Under the pieces are notes generated by a model. It was not told where the DNA came from, did no database searches, and saw only the letters and a list, made by a program, of their open reading frames with translations. 64,000 nt of DNA from Rhodobacteraceae bacterium IMCC1909 (lineage in GTDB: Bacteria > Pseudomonadota > Alphaproteobacteria > Rhodobacterales > Rhodobacteraceae): contig JAPDHM010000001.1 in NCBI GenBank assembly GCA_030704425.1, positions 124,001 to 188,000 on the forward strand, read 5' to 3'. Of this stretch, positions 31,826 to 39,612 are shown piece by piece (position 1 is the stretch's first letter; each line of letters begins with the position of its first letter). The position numbers were made by a program, and so were the translations under genes.

Positions 31826-33589
31826 CTAGTCACAGCATATGTGGTCAAAGTTTATCTTCTGCAGCATTTCATTCTCTGCGTCTAAGACTGGATGTAAGTA
31901 GGTCTTATCATCACCTAGCTGCCTCCAGCCCCCTAAAAAGCGCCGCATGGAATCATTAACTCCAGCGCTGTAACATGCTGTTGTGAAAGTTCCTCGTAGG
32001 CCGTGTGTCTTAAGGTGCTTAACAAACACTCCATTATCAAACCGTGCGGCCTTAATGTATGGATCTAGTGCCTTTGTTGCGGCTTTTACGCACTTGCCAT
32101 CTTTGTCTCGTTTAAAGCTGAACAACTGTTCTTCTTTGTCTTTGCCAGCCCCGTATTCCGTTAAGAATGGATAGAGTTGATGGTGGATAGGCACATGGCG
32201 TTGAGCGTGTTCTGTTTTAAGCTTTTTGTTGATATCGAAGAGATCAAAGTAATGCACACCAGAGGGACTGACCTTAATGTCCTTCCACTCCAGCGCTGCA
32301 CCCTCTTCTAACCTGAATCCTGTGCATATTAGTATCTGAAAGAGCATACGAATATCTTTCGGTAGACTCTGTTTAAGCAGTCTCTCAACATCAGCAACAT
32401 TCCATGTCTCTGTCTTCTTTTTAGCAGTCCCTCGTTTAGCAACCTTAAGACCAAACAAAGGATCGTCAGCTATCCAGTTCAACTGTACCGCTCTGGCTAA
32501 AGGTGCTCTCACCCCAGATAGATGCTTTGTGATGGTTCCGTTGGCAGCCTTCTTTTTACTTTCTAAATACTCAATAAACGCTTCTCCGTGAGCTTTAGTT
32601 ATTTCGCTCACATCTAGATCGCCGAATACCTCTAAGAATATGTTTTGGGAGTTGGTGTACTCGCCTCTCGTCTTAAGGCGTTTCACACCCAGCTCTGGGT
32701 TGTCCTGCCGCAACGCCCATTCTGACATTGCATCGCTGTAACTCTTGCCTGTTACTATTTTGGTTCCCAACTTCTGATCGTGCTGATCCACAAACTCTTT
32801 ATAGGCATCATTAATGTGGTCACGCTTGTTTATGGCGTCATAAGTGGATTGAGGAGATCCTGATGCATACATGATGCTTATAATAGAATGTATTTGTTTC
32901 TCCGTATGGCCTTCACTAAGTAGCTGCGATCTGAGCTGCGCAAGCCAGCCTAATGGACGCCAGTTTGCATACCTCGGTGCTGAAAGCTCCAAGCCAATAT
33001 CTGCATTAGTCGCAACTGCATCCAACGTATCTAACGCCTTCTCTTTCGATACTGCAGATGCATCCATATCCAGCATGATACCTTTGGTTGCACTGAACGA
33101 AGCGTCAGAAACTTTAGCTACCAAGCCAGTATCGTATTCCGCATGTAGGACTTTGAAGACCTCATTACGCAGGGTCTGCACAATTCGGTTAAACTCAGTT
33201 TTCTCAGTCGAGGGATCACGGGTAAACCTCTTAAGATTGGTTAGCTCTTTTTTACTAATCGGCGCAGGATGCCATTGAGAAACAGGGAGCTTTTTGCCCG
33301 TTATGTCGTCACTGTTGCTGAATAGTGCATCGTAAAGACGCTCTGCTGCTACGAGTAAGGGATCATACTTCGCAACTTTAGCCAAAAACTTTTGCTGCTC
33401 TTTCTCTTTTACCGTTGGAAGCAACGCTTGTGCGTCAGCTAGTGAGCCAGAACCAAGCCAAGCGGTGGCCTGTGAATCCTTGTAGGCATCCCGATATTCG
33501 GCAGGAATCTTTGCTTTACAGTACCAACGCCCTGCTTTCTTTCCGCTCTTAACTTGTAGAATGTCACCGAACTGTAATCTATGAATCAT
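31826..33589 (-). CDS. tyrosine-type site-specific recombinase (island integrase)
   Basis: A 587-residue integrase. The start at 33589 follows AATGGAGGCTTT. The N-terminal part (to about 330) is long and unusual. The core has ILICTGFRLEEGAALEW (first catalytic Arg near 480), a THGLRGTFTT box (H-x-x-R near 535) and LGGW with a following Tyr in DKTYLHP as the probable nucleophile. It lies 100 bp from the 3' end of tRNA-Arg, the typical place for an integrase that uses the tRNA as attachment site, so the island extends leftward from there. Confidence 0.9.
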   Translation of the reverse strand: MIHRLQFGDILQVKSGKKAGRWYCKAKIPAEYRDAYKDSQATAWLGSGSLADAQALLPTVKEKEQQKFLAKVAKYDPLLVAAERLYDALFSNSDDITGKKLPVSQWHPAPISKKELTNLKRFTRDPSTEKTEFNRIVQTLRNEVFKVLHAEYDTGLVAKVSDASFSATKGIMLDMDASAVSKEKALDTLDAVATNADIGLELSAPRYANWRPLGWLAQLRSQLLSEGHTEKQIHSIISIMYASGSPQSTYDAINKRDHINDAYKEFVDQHDQKLGTKIVTGKSYSDAMSEWALRQDNPELGVKRLKTRGEYTNSQNIFLEVFGDLDVSEITKAHGEAFIEYLESKKKAANGTITKHLSGVRAPLARAVQLNWIADDPLFGLKVAKRGTAKKKTETWNVADVERLLKQSLPKDIRMLFQILICTGFRLEEGAALEWKDIKVSPSGVHYFDLFDINKKLKTEHAQRHVPIHHQLYPFLTEYGAGKDKEEQLFSFKRDKDGKCVKAATKALDPYIKAARFDNGVFVKHLKTHGLRGTFTTACYSAGVNDSMRRFLGGWRQLGDDKTYLHPVLDAENEMLQKINFDHICCD

Positions 33590-33688
33590 AAAGCCTCCAT
33601 TAAAATAGGGGACTTTGTAGGGGACTTTATTAATTGATACTTGCTCATAGTTCCTATAAATAAGTATTATATAGATAAAATGCAAGTA

Positions 33689-33765
33689 TGGCGTCCCCTG
33701 AAGGATTCGAACCCTCGACCTGCCGATTAGAAGTCGGCTGCTCTATCCAGCTGAGCTAAGGAGAC
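33689..33765 (-). tRNA. tRNA-Arg(UCU)
   Basis: A 77-nt cloverleaf on the minus strand. The acceptor GTCTCCT pairs with AGGGGAC, the D-arm reads GCTCAGCTGGATAGAGC, the anticodon stem GCCGA/TCGGC encloses CTTCTAA with anticodon TCT, and the T-arm contains GGTTCGAATCC. A discriminator G and a templated CCA follow. The 3' end faces the integrase. I did not see a second copy of the 3' end elsewhere in the window, so the far attachment site may be outside it. Confidence 0.95.
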
Positions 33766-33964
33766 GCATGCAAGCTTCCTAATACGCCATGCCGGTTTTA
33801 TCTAGTGAAAAACTTTCTCAGCTGCTTTTGGCTATGTGAAATCCGGGGGGCTCTGCCTGTGGCGCGCGCGATCTGGGCTTTTTCGGTTGGCTGTGAGTTT
33901 GGCACTTGATCTATTGGCAAAACTGTTCAACCCTGAGACAACTTACTCTAGGAGGTCACTCGGT

Positions 33965-34042
33965 ATGGTAAAAGTCTCTGTGTTCATTGCCACTATGGTC
34001 GTTCTGTCCGCCTGCGATGTTCCCTTCATTCCGGGAATTTAG
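33965..34042 (+). CDS. very short lipoprotein
   Basis: A 25-residue frame (MVKVSVFIATMVVLSACDVPF and three more residues plus Ile) with a lipoprotein signal ending in the lipobox LSAC. CTAGGAGGTCAC upstream is a very strong ribosome-binding site. After processing only about ten residues remain, as in entericidin-like or other tiny lipoproteins. The 200 bp between the tRNA and this gene, and the 120 bp after it, show no other gene. Confidence 0.55.
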   Translation: MVKVSVFIATMVVLSACDVPFIPGI

Positions 34043-34166
34043 GCACGTCAACCCCTTTGATTTATGCCCCTGTGAGCTCATTTGCTATTTGGACGAAACA
34101 GGCTGGACAGATAAGTCTGCGCCAGGCTAGCGTTGAATGAGTTAAACGCGGATGAGGAGATCTAAA

Positions 34167-34358
34167 ATGGCGACGTATCGTTGTGGTGTTTGCAATATGG
34201 GGGTCGATGCCAGTTGCACCGATTGTAAGGAAGCGCTGGTCAATGACAATTTGACCCTGGGAGATGGCACTGTTGTGCAGATTTCCAAATGTCCAAAATG
34301 TGAAGGTAAAATCAAGTCGCCGATGTGCTGCGGTGCGGATATGAGCTGCACGGTTTAG
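34167..34358 (+). CDS. small zinc-ribbon protein
   Basis: A 63-residue protein starting at ATG 34167 after GAGGAGATC. It has CGVCNMGVDASCTDC near the start, a CPKCEGKIKSPMCC motif near 43-56 and a final SC, so two zinc sites are likely. It is core-like in composition. Function unknown. It converges on rplP, with a shared hairpin terminator between them. Confidence 0.7.
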   Translation: MATYRCGVCNMGVDASCTDCKEALVNDNLTLGDGTVVQISKCPKCEGKIKSPMCCGADMSCTV

Positions 34359-34407
34359 CCGGCCAAAGCCTGACCCGCGCGCCTATCATGGGCAATGATC
34401 CAAGAAA

Positions 34408-34445
34408 AAGCCCCCACCGATGTGTCGATGGGGGCTTGTTTTTTG
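34408..34445. terminator. bidirectional rho-independent terminator
   Basis: AAGCCCCCACCGA and TCGATGGGGGCTT form a 13-bp stem (one mismatch) with a TGTG loop, followed by GTTTTTT on the plus strand and CTTTTTC on the minus strand. It can end both the small zinc-ribbon gene and the ribosomal operon. Confidence 0.9.
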
Positions 34446-34468
34446 CGGCAGGGTAACAGGTTTTCGAT

Positions 34469-34882
34469 TTACCAGTCCTCGCGTTGCACAACGCGGGTTT
34501 TGATTGGCAATTTCATCGCAGCAAGGCGCAGAGCCTCACGCGCGACGACATCTGAGACGCCATCGATTTCAAACATAACCCGTCCCGGCTTGACTTTGGC
34601 GGACCAAAAATCAACGGAGCCTTTACCTTTACCCATCCGAACTTCGGTTGGCTTTGAGGTTACGGGCAGGTCTGGAAAAATCCGGATCCACACACGGCCT
34701 TGACGTTTCATATGACGTGTCATGGCACGACGCGCCGCTTCGATCTGACGCGCAGTAATGCGCTCAGGTTGCGTCGCTTTTAGGCCGAACGAGCCGAAGT
34801 TCAGGGTGCTGCCACCCTTGGCTTCGCCGTGGATCCGGCCTTTGTGCATCTTGCGGAACTTAGTGCGCTTTGGTTGAAGCAT
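34469..34882 (-). CDS. rplP: 50S ribosomal protein L16
   Basis: A 137-residue L16, normal length. It begins [19 protein letters not shown] and has the conserved [18 protein letters not shown] segment near 48-65. It binds the A-site side of 23S rRNA. It is the last gene of this operon piece: rpmC and rpsQ, which usually follow in the S10 operon, are absent and a terminator follows instead. Confidence 0.97.
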   Translation of the reverse strand: MLQPKRTKFRKMHKGRIHGEAKGGSTLNFGSFGLKATQPERITARQIEAARRAMTRHMKRQGRVWIRIFPDLPVTSKPTEVRMGKGKGSVDFWSAKVKPGRVMFEIDGVSDVVAREALRLAAMKLPIKTRVVQREDW

Positions 34883-34893
34883 TGTTCTTCTCC

Positions 34894-35613
34894 TTAGCGG
34901 TCGTTGCGGCGATTGCCACCTGCACCGCGGGGTGCTGGGCCATCTTGCAATTCTTGCGATTTACGATCACGCGCGGCTGGATCATGTTCCATGATCTCAC
35001 CTTTGAAGATCCAAACTTTGATCCCGATGATACCATAGGCCGTAAGACCCTCAGCATGTGCGTAATCAATGTCAGCACGCAGTGTGTGCAGCGGAACGCG
35101 ACCTTCACGGTACCATTCAGTACGTGCGATTTCAGCGCCGCCCAAACGACCGGCAACGTTCACACGAATGCCCAAGGCGCCCATACGCATGGCGCTTTGC
35201 ACCGCACGTTTCATGGCACGGCGGAAAGACACCCGGCGTTCCAATTGCTGCGCAATGCTCTCGGCAACCAAGGCTGCATCAAGCTCAGGCTTGCGAACTT
35301 CAACGATGTTGAGGTGCAATTCGCTGTCTGTCATTGCGGCAACTTTGGAGCGCAGACCTTCGATGTCCGCACCTTTTTTGCCGATGATCACACCTGGACG
35401 GGCTGTGTGGATTGTGACGCGACACTTTTTGTGCGGACGCTCAATGATCACACGGCTGATACCAGCTTGCTTACATTCTTCACCAATGAATTCCCGAATT
35501 TTCAGGTCTTCCAACAGCAGGTTGCCATAGTCTTTAGTATCTGCATACCAACGGCTATCCCAAGTACGGTTGATCTGAAGACGCATACCGATTGGATTGA
35601 CTTTATGTCCCAT
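34894..35613 (-). CDS. rpsC: 30S ribosomal protein S3
   Basis: A 239-residue S3. It begins [20 protein letters not shown], contains the KH domain with [14 protein letters not shown] near 73-86 and the C-terminal S3 domain with [19 protein letters not shown] near 132-150. It lies at the mRNA entry of the small subunit. Its first base overlaps the last base of the rplV stop codon. Confidence 0.97.
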   Translation of the reverse strand: MGHKVNPIGMRLQINRTWDSRWYADTKDYGNLLLEDLKIREFIGEECKQAGISRVIIERPHKKCRVTIHTARPGVIIGKKGADIEGLRSKVAAMTDSELHLNIVEVRKPELDAALVAESIAQQLERRVSFRRAMKRAVQSAMRMGALGIRVNVAGRLGGAEIARTEWYREGRVPLHTLRADIDYAHAEGLTAYGIIGIKVWIFKGEIMEHDPAARDRKSQELQDGPAPRGAGGNRRNDR

Positions 35614-35993
35614 TACGCTTGCTCCTCAACCTGGCGAACCAAAATAGTCAGTTCGGAAAATGGCTTAACGATCTTGCCAAAACGACCGCGCGCCCGAGGA
35701 CGACCGCGTTTCATGGTCAAGTTCTTGCCGACATAGGCTTCTGCCACAACCAGCTCGTCAACATCCAAATTGTGGTTGTTTTCAGCATTTGCAATTGCAG
35801 ACTGCAGACATTTCTTCACGTCATCAGCAATACGCTTCTTGGAGAAGGTCAGATCTGTCAAAGCATTGTTGACTTTTTTACCGCGGATCATCGCAGCAAC
35901 CAAGTTCAGCTTTTGCGGGGATGTCCGAAGCATGCGCGTTTTCGCCATTGCTTCATTGTCAGCCACGCGGCGGGGATTTTTATCCTTGCTCAT
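35613..35993 (-). CDS. rplV: 50S ribosomal protein L22
   Basis: A 126-residue L22 with the typical [25 protein letters not shown]-like segment (residues 17-40) and the C-terminal hairpin [12 protein letters not shown] that lines the exit tunnel. It follows rpsS by 3 bp. Confidence 0.97.
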   Translation of the reverse strand: MSKDKNPRRVADNEAMAKTRMLRTSPQKLNLVAAMIRGKKVNNALTDLTFSKKRIADDVKKCLQSAIANAENNHNLDVDELVVAEAYVGKNLTMKRGRPRARGRFGKIVKPFSELTILVRQVEEQA

Positions 35994-35996
35994 AGC

Positions 35997-36275
35997 TTAT
36001 TTCCGCTTCGCTTTTTTATCAGCCGTGTGTCCGTAGTAGGTACGGGTTGGCGAAAACTCACCAAACTTCTGGCCAATCATTTCTTCAGTCACATTGACAG
36101 GAATATGCTTCCGGCCATTGTAGACACCAAAGGTCAAGCCCACGAATTGGGGCAGAATTGTTGAACGACGCGACCAAATCTTGATAACGTTGTTACGATC
36201 GCTTTCGCTGGCAGCTTCGGCTTTCTTAAGCACGTAAGCATCCACAAAGGGACCTTTCCATACGGAACGAGACAT
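35997..36275 (-). CDS. rpsS: 30S ribosomal protein S19
   Basis: A 92-residue S19, full length. It starts [20 protein letters not shown] and holds the conserved [19 protein letters not shown] and [18 protein letters not shown] segments. It follows rplB by 3 bp. Confidence 0.97.
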   Translation of the reverse strand: MSRSVWKGPFVDAYVLKKAEAASESDRNNVIKIWSRRSTILPQFVGLTFGVYNGRKHIPVNVTEEMIGQKFGEFSPTRTYYGHTADKKAKRK

Positions 36276-36278
36276 CGA

Positions 36279-37121
36279 TTAACGCCCCTTCTTCTTGGCG
36301 TGACGCGAGCGGATAATGAGCTTTTGTGACGCTTTGTTTTTGTTGCGCGTGCGTGCACCTTTGGTCGGCTTGCCCCATGGGGAAACCGGGTGACGACCGC
36401 CAGATGTCCGACCTTCACCACCGCCATGCGGGTGATCGATCGGGTTCATAACCACACCACGAACGGAGGGGCGCACACCTTTGTGACGCATCCGGCCCGC
36501 TTTACCGAAGTTTTGGTTAGAGTTGTCTGGGTTAGACACAGCACCAACAGTGGCCATGCATTCTTGACGAACCAAACGCAGCTCACCTGATGACAGGCGG
36601 ATCTGAGCGTAGCCACCATCACGGCCAACAAATTGAGCATATGTGCCAGCGGCGCGTGCGATCTGCCCGCCTTTGCCAGCTTTCAATTCGATGTTGTGGA
36701 TGATTGTGCCAATTGGCATGCCTGAGAATGGCATTGCGTTTCCGGGTTTGATATCGGCTTTTACAGCGGCGATCACCTTGTCACCAACAGCCATACGCTG
36801 CGGGGCTAGGATATAGGCCTGCTCGCCATCATCATATTTGATGAGAGCAATAAAAGCTGTCCGGTTCGGGTCATATTCGATCCGTTCCACAGTTGCTGAA
36901 ACGTCAAACTTGTTCCGTTTGAAGTCCACAATACGGTAAAGGCGTTTTGCCCCACCGCCACGACGACGTGATGTGATCCGCCCGGTATTGTTCCGGCCGC
37001 CCGATTTTGTCAAACCCTCTGTGAGAGTCTTGACAGGACGTCCTTTCCAAAGCTCCGAACGGTCGATCAGTACCAGCCCACGCTGGCCCGGCGTCGTCGG
37101 TTTATACGACTTGAGTGCCAT
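36279..37121 (-). CDS. rplB: 50S ribosomal protein L2
   Basis: A 280-residue L2 starting at ATG 37121 ([15 protein letters not shown]). It has the [15 protein letters not shown] segment and the C-terminal [18 protein letters not shown] loop near the peptidyl-transferase centre. A longer upstream reading frame is only the leader. It is the first gene here: rplW, which normally precedes it, is missing, and the next gene upstream is a permease. Confidence 0.97.
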   Translation of the reverse strand: MALKSYKPTTPGQRGLVLIDRSELWKGRPVKTLTEGLTKSGGRNNTGRITSRRRGGGAKRLYRIVDFKRNKFDVSATVERIEYDPNRTAFIALIKYDDGEQAYILAPQRMAVGDKVIAAVKADIKPGNAMPFSGMPIGTIIHNIELKAGKGGQIARAAGTYAQFVGRDGGYAQIRLSSGELRLVRQECMATVGAVSNPDNSNQNFGKAGRMRHKGVRPSVRGVVMNPIDHPHGGGEGRTSGGRHPVSPWGKPTKGARTRNKNKASQKLIIRSRHAKKKGR

Positions 37122-37218
37122 GCTTTCTGTCTTCCGTTTGCTTCGTGCAGCCCTTATAGGCCGCTGGTGTTTAGGCCCCCGTAGGTGCCCGATGAATTTG
37201 GGTTCCCCCAAACGACAC

Positions 37219-37240
37219 CACCCCAGACGAATCTGGGGTG
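37219..37240 (-). other. UUCG hairpin in the rplB leader
   Basis: On the minus strand CACCCCAGA-TTCG-TCTGGGGTG is a perfect 9-bp stem capped by a UUCG tetraloop, about 98 nt before rplB. No T-run follows. It may end the permease transcript, or take part in control of the ribosomal genes. Confidence 0.6.
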
Positions 37241-37346
37241 AGTGACGATGAGGGCTGATAGCAGGGGGCGGGGAGGGAGGCAAGAGGGCCAGGGCAAGGT
37301 TTTAGAAGACTTTTGTGCAGTGCCGGTCGGGCAAAATGGTGGGTCT

Positions 37347-38112
37347 TTAAAAAAGGGGCACCCGTGGCAGAGGGCTGTCCATGAGGCCGTCCCAGATCAG
37401 TTTGATCGATATGATCATCAAGGCCCAGGTGACGAATTTGAAAAACAGCGCTTCGGGAATTTTTTTAACCCAGAAAACCCCGAGATAGACGGCAAGAGCG
37501 GCAGGCAGCATCAAAAAGAGCGAGACAAAGGAGCTTTGCATATTGACTTGCCCAAGCCAAATATAGGGGATCAGCTTGATGGCATTACAGTAAGAAAAAG
37601 CAATGACCGAAGTGCCAACGAAAACTGACTTTTGCAACTTTAATGGCAGGGTGAAAATTTGCCAAGGTGGGCCGCCGTTGTGGCTGATGAAGCTGGTGAA
37701 GCCGGCGATGGTCGTCCAGAATAACCCACGGCCTGTATGGATTGGCTTCTTTGCGTGATCGTCTCGTTGTGTGAGCATTCGCAGGGCAAAAAGCCCGCCC
37801 ATCAGGCCGATCAGCACTGTAATCAGCCATTCTACGATCAAATGTGCCGTAACACTGCCAATCGCCACCCCCAGAGTCATTCCTATTGCCGCGATCTTTA
37901 ACACCTGGCGGTTAAAGTCTCGGCGATAGGCGATAAGCGCAAAGGCATCGGAGACGATATACACCGGCAAAAGCAAGCCGGCGGCGGCAATGGGAGACAT
38001 GTAAAGAGACAGGCACGGCCAAGGCTGCGACCACTGGAAGCCCTCCCTTGCCAAGCCCAACAGCGATTGCTGCCAGGGTTGCGAAAAACCAAAAACCAAA
38101 GCTGTAGTCCAT
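37347..38112 (-). pseudogene. TauE/SafE-family permease with a frameshift
   Basis: From ATG 38112 the first frame gives MDYSFGFWFFATLAAIAVGL and GKGGLPVVAALAVP, the normal first helix and glycine-rich loop of this sulfite-exporter-type family. At about 38010-38013 the frame shifts, and the rest (LSLYMSPIAAAGLLLPVYIV to the end) continues in another frame for 220 residues. The repaired protein would have the normal length of about 253 residues and eight helices. Either the gene is newly inactivated or there is a sequencing error. Confidence 0.8.
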
Positions 38113-38178
38113 AAATGTTCTTCACTTTACATGATTGGCAGGGGCGCTAGATCCTGCGGCTTCCCTGCGCGTTGGCGC

Positions 38179-38970
38179 CTATACGACCGGGCAGAGCCCG
38201 CCATCAAGATTAACGGCGGTGCCGGTGATGTAAGAGGCCCTTTGCGAACTCAAAAAGGCCACAAGGTCGGCATATTCTTCAGCCTCACCCATCCGGCCCA
38301 TTGGAATTTTTTGGGAAAAATTTTCGTAAATTGAACCCGGATCGCCATTTTCAGCTCGGCGGATCCATTGCATTGATTTCAAGTAGCCAATGCAAATGGC
38401 ATTGACGCGGATATTGCTGGCGGCAAATTCTTGCGCCAAAGATTTGGTTAAATTCAACCCAGCAGCGCGCATGACGCTTGTGGGCAGCGCGCCTGCATTT
38501 GGCGCCTTTCCGCCGCCTATGCTGGCATTGACAATGGCCCCGCCACCGCGCGCTTTCATTATTGGAATAGCAAGCCTTGATAAGCGCACGGCCGCCATGA
38601 CCTTGAGATTGAAATCTGACAGCCAAAGGTCATCCTCCACCAAAGCCAAACCCTTAGCGGCGGATGCGCCGGCGTTGTTGATTAAAATATCAATGCCGCC
38701 GTGACGGTGCTCAATTTCGGCAATCAACGCGTCACAATCCTCTGCATTTGTGACATCGGCGCGAAGGCCCACAACCCGGCCACCGTTATTGTTCGAGGCC
38801 TGCACCGCGGCTGTCATGTCCTGTGCGGCCTGTTGCGCATGTGCGGCCCGTCGGCCGCAAATGACAACCAAAGCCCCTTCCTCTGCCAGCCGGTGCGCCG
38901 CAGCGCGGCCCAAGCCATCACTGCCGCCGGTTACGAGGGCCACCTTACCGCTTAATTCCAAATCGAACAC
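38179..38970 (-). CDS. short-chain dehydrogenase-like protein lacking the catalytic Tyr/Lys
   Basis: A 263-residue SDR-fold protein. GTG at 38970 is preferred, as it follows CGGGAGAGAGCT. The cofactor motif TGGSDGLG (about 13-20) and NNAGASAAKG are present. At the active site, where YxxxK is expected, the sequence reads ALPTSVMRAAG, with Leu/Pro in place of Tyr and Arg in place of Lys. The C-terminal YITGTAVNLDGGL is normal. It may use another mechanism or be non-catalytic. Alternative starts at 39000 and 39123 exist. Confidence 0.8.
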   Translation of the reverse strand: MFDLELSGKVALVTGGSDGLGRAAAHRLAEEGALVVICGRRAAHAQQAAQDMTAAVQASNNNGGRVVGLRADVTNAEDCDALIAEIEHRHGGIDILINNAGASAAKGLALVEDDLWLSDFNLKVMAAVRLSRLAIPIMKARGGGAIVNASIGGGKAPNAGALPTSVMRAAGLNLTKSLAQEFAASNIRVNAICIGYLKSMQWIRRAENGDPGSIYENFSQKIPMGRMGEAEEYADLVAFLSSQRASYITGTAVNLDGGLCPVV

Positions 38971-39230
38971 AGCTCTCTCCCGATTCTTGCGCGCAGACAT
39001 CTGTCTTGTCGCCTTGACCAAAAGGCTGACCCAATTGCTGCGGTAACGCAAGCTGCGTCGCTGTGGAATGTTTGGTCGGGCATGAGTGAGGAGCAAAGCA
39101 TCACTAGGCAAAGCTATACGCACACGGCTAAAGGATGTGCTGGGCGCGGTGGCGCTTGACTTGGGGCAGGAAGGCCGGCGATATAAGGCGCAGTGCGTAA
39201 ATAGTTTTGGAGTTTGAGATTAAAAAAGTG

Positions 39231-39428
39231 ATGATTTTTGTCGTTTTGGCAACCGCTTTAACCGGCTGCTTGCAATCCCAGCCTGAGCCGGCGTCTGTAC
39301 CTGAGGCGGCCGCAGAGCCCGAAAAAGTGGATCTTCAAAAGTTAGTGGACCAATTTGATATTTCCGCGATCTTCGATTGGCTCAACGGCTATCGCGCTCC
39401 CAATAAAGACAGTGAAGCTGGCGAGTAA
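39231..39428 (+). CDS. small lipoprotein
   Basis: A 65-residue protein with a lipoprotein signal ending in the lipobox LTGC (MIFVVLATALTGC). The mature part is acidic with proline and alanine, then VDLQKLVDQFDISAIFDWL. GTG 39228 or TTG 39207 are alternative starts in the same frame. No family recognised. It precedes smc by 180 bp of apparently non-coding DNA. Confidence 0.6.
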   Translation: MIFVVLATALTGCLQSQPEPASVPEAAAEPEKVDLQKLVDQFDISAIFDWLNGYRAPNKDSEAGE

Positions 39429-39612
39429 AAGCGCCAAACACCCGTGAAATAACAATCGCTCCCGAGCAACCGTGTGACCGGCACTTGCGCCGTTAAGCGT
39501 CAATATGTGGTGGATAACTCCTTCGAACCCACAGGATAAGGGTCGGCGGCGTTGACTCTGCCCCTATCGCTTCGGCACACTCAAGCCAGAAGAATCACGA
39601 GGGCATGTTTCG

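Noticed and set aside
33604-33690. Second attachment site paired with the tRNA-Arg 3' end
   Set aside because: I searched by eye for the last 20 bases of the tRNA in the rest of the window and saw no copy, so the island border cannot be placed.
34870-35736. Plus-strand ORF of 288 codons
   Set aside because: It is antisense to rpsC and rplV, which are certain. Its product is not protein-like and has no ribosome-binding site.
36446-36640. Short ORFs on both strands within rplB
   Set aside because: They are frame shadows of a highly conserved ribosomal protein gene.
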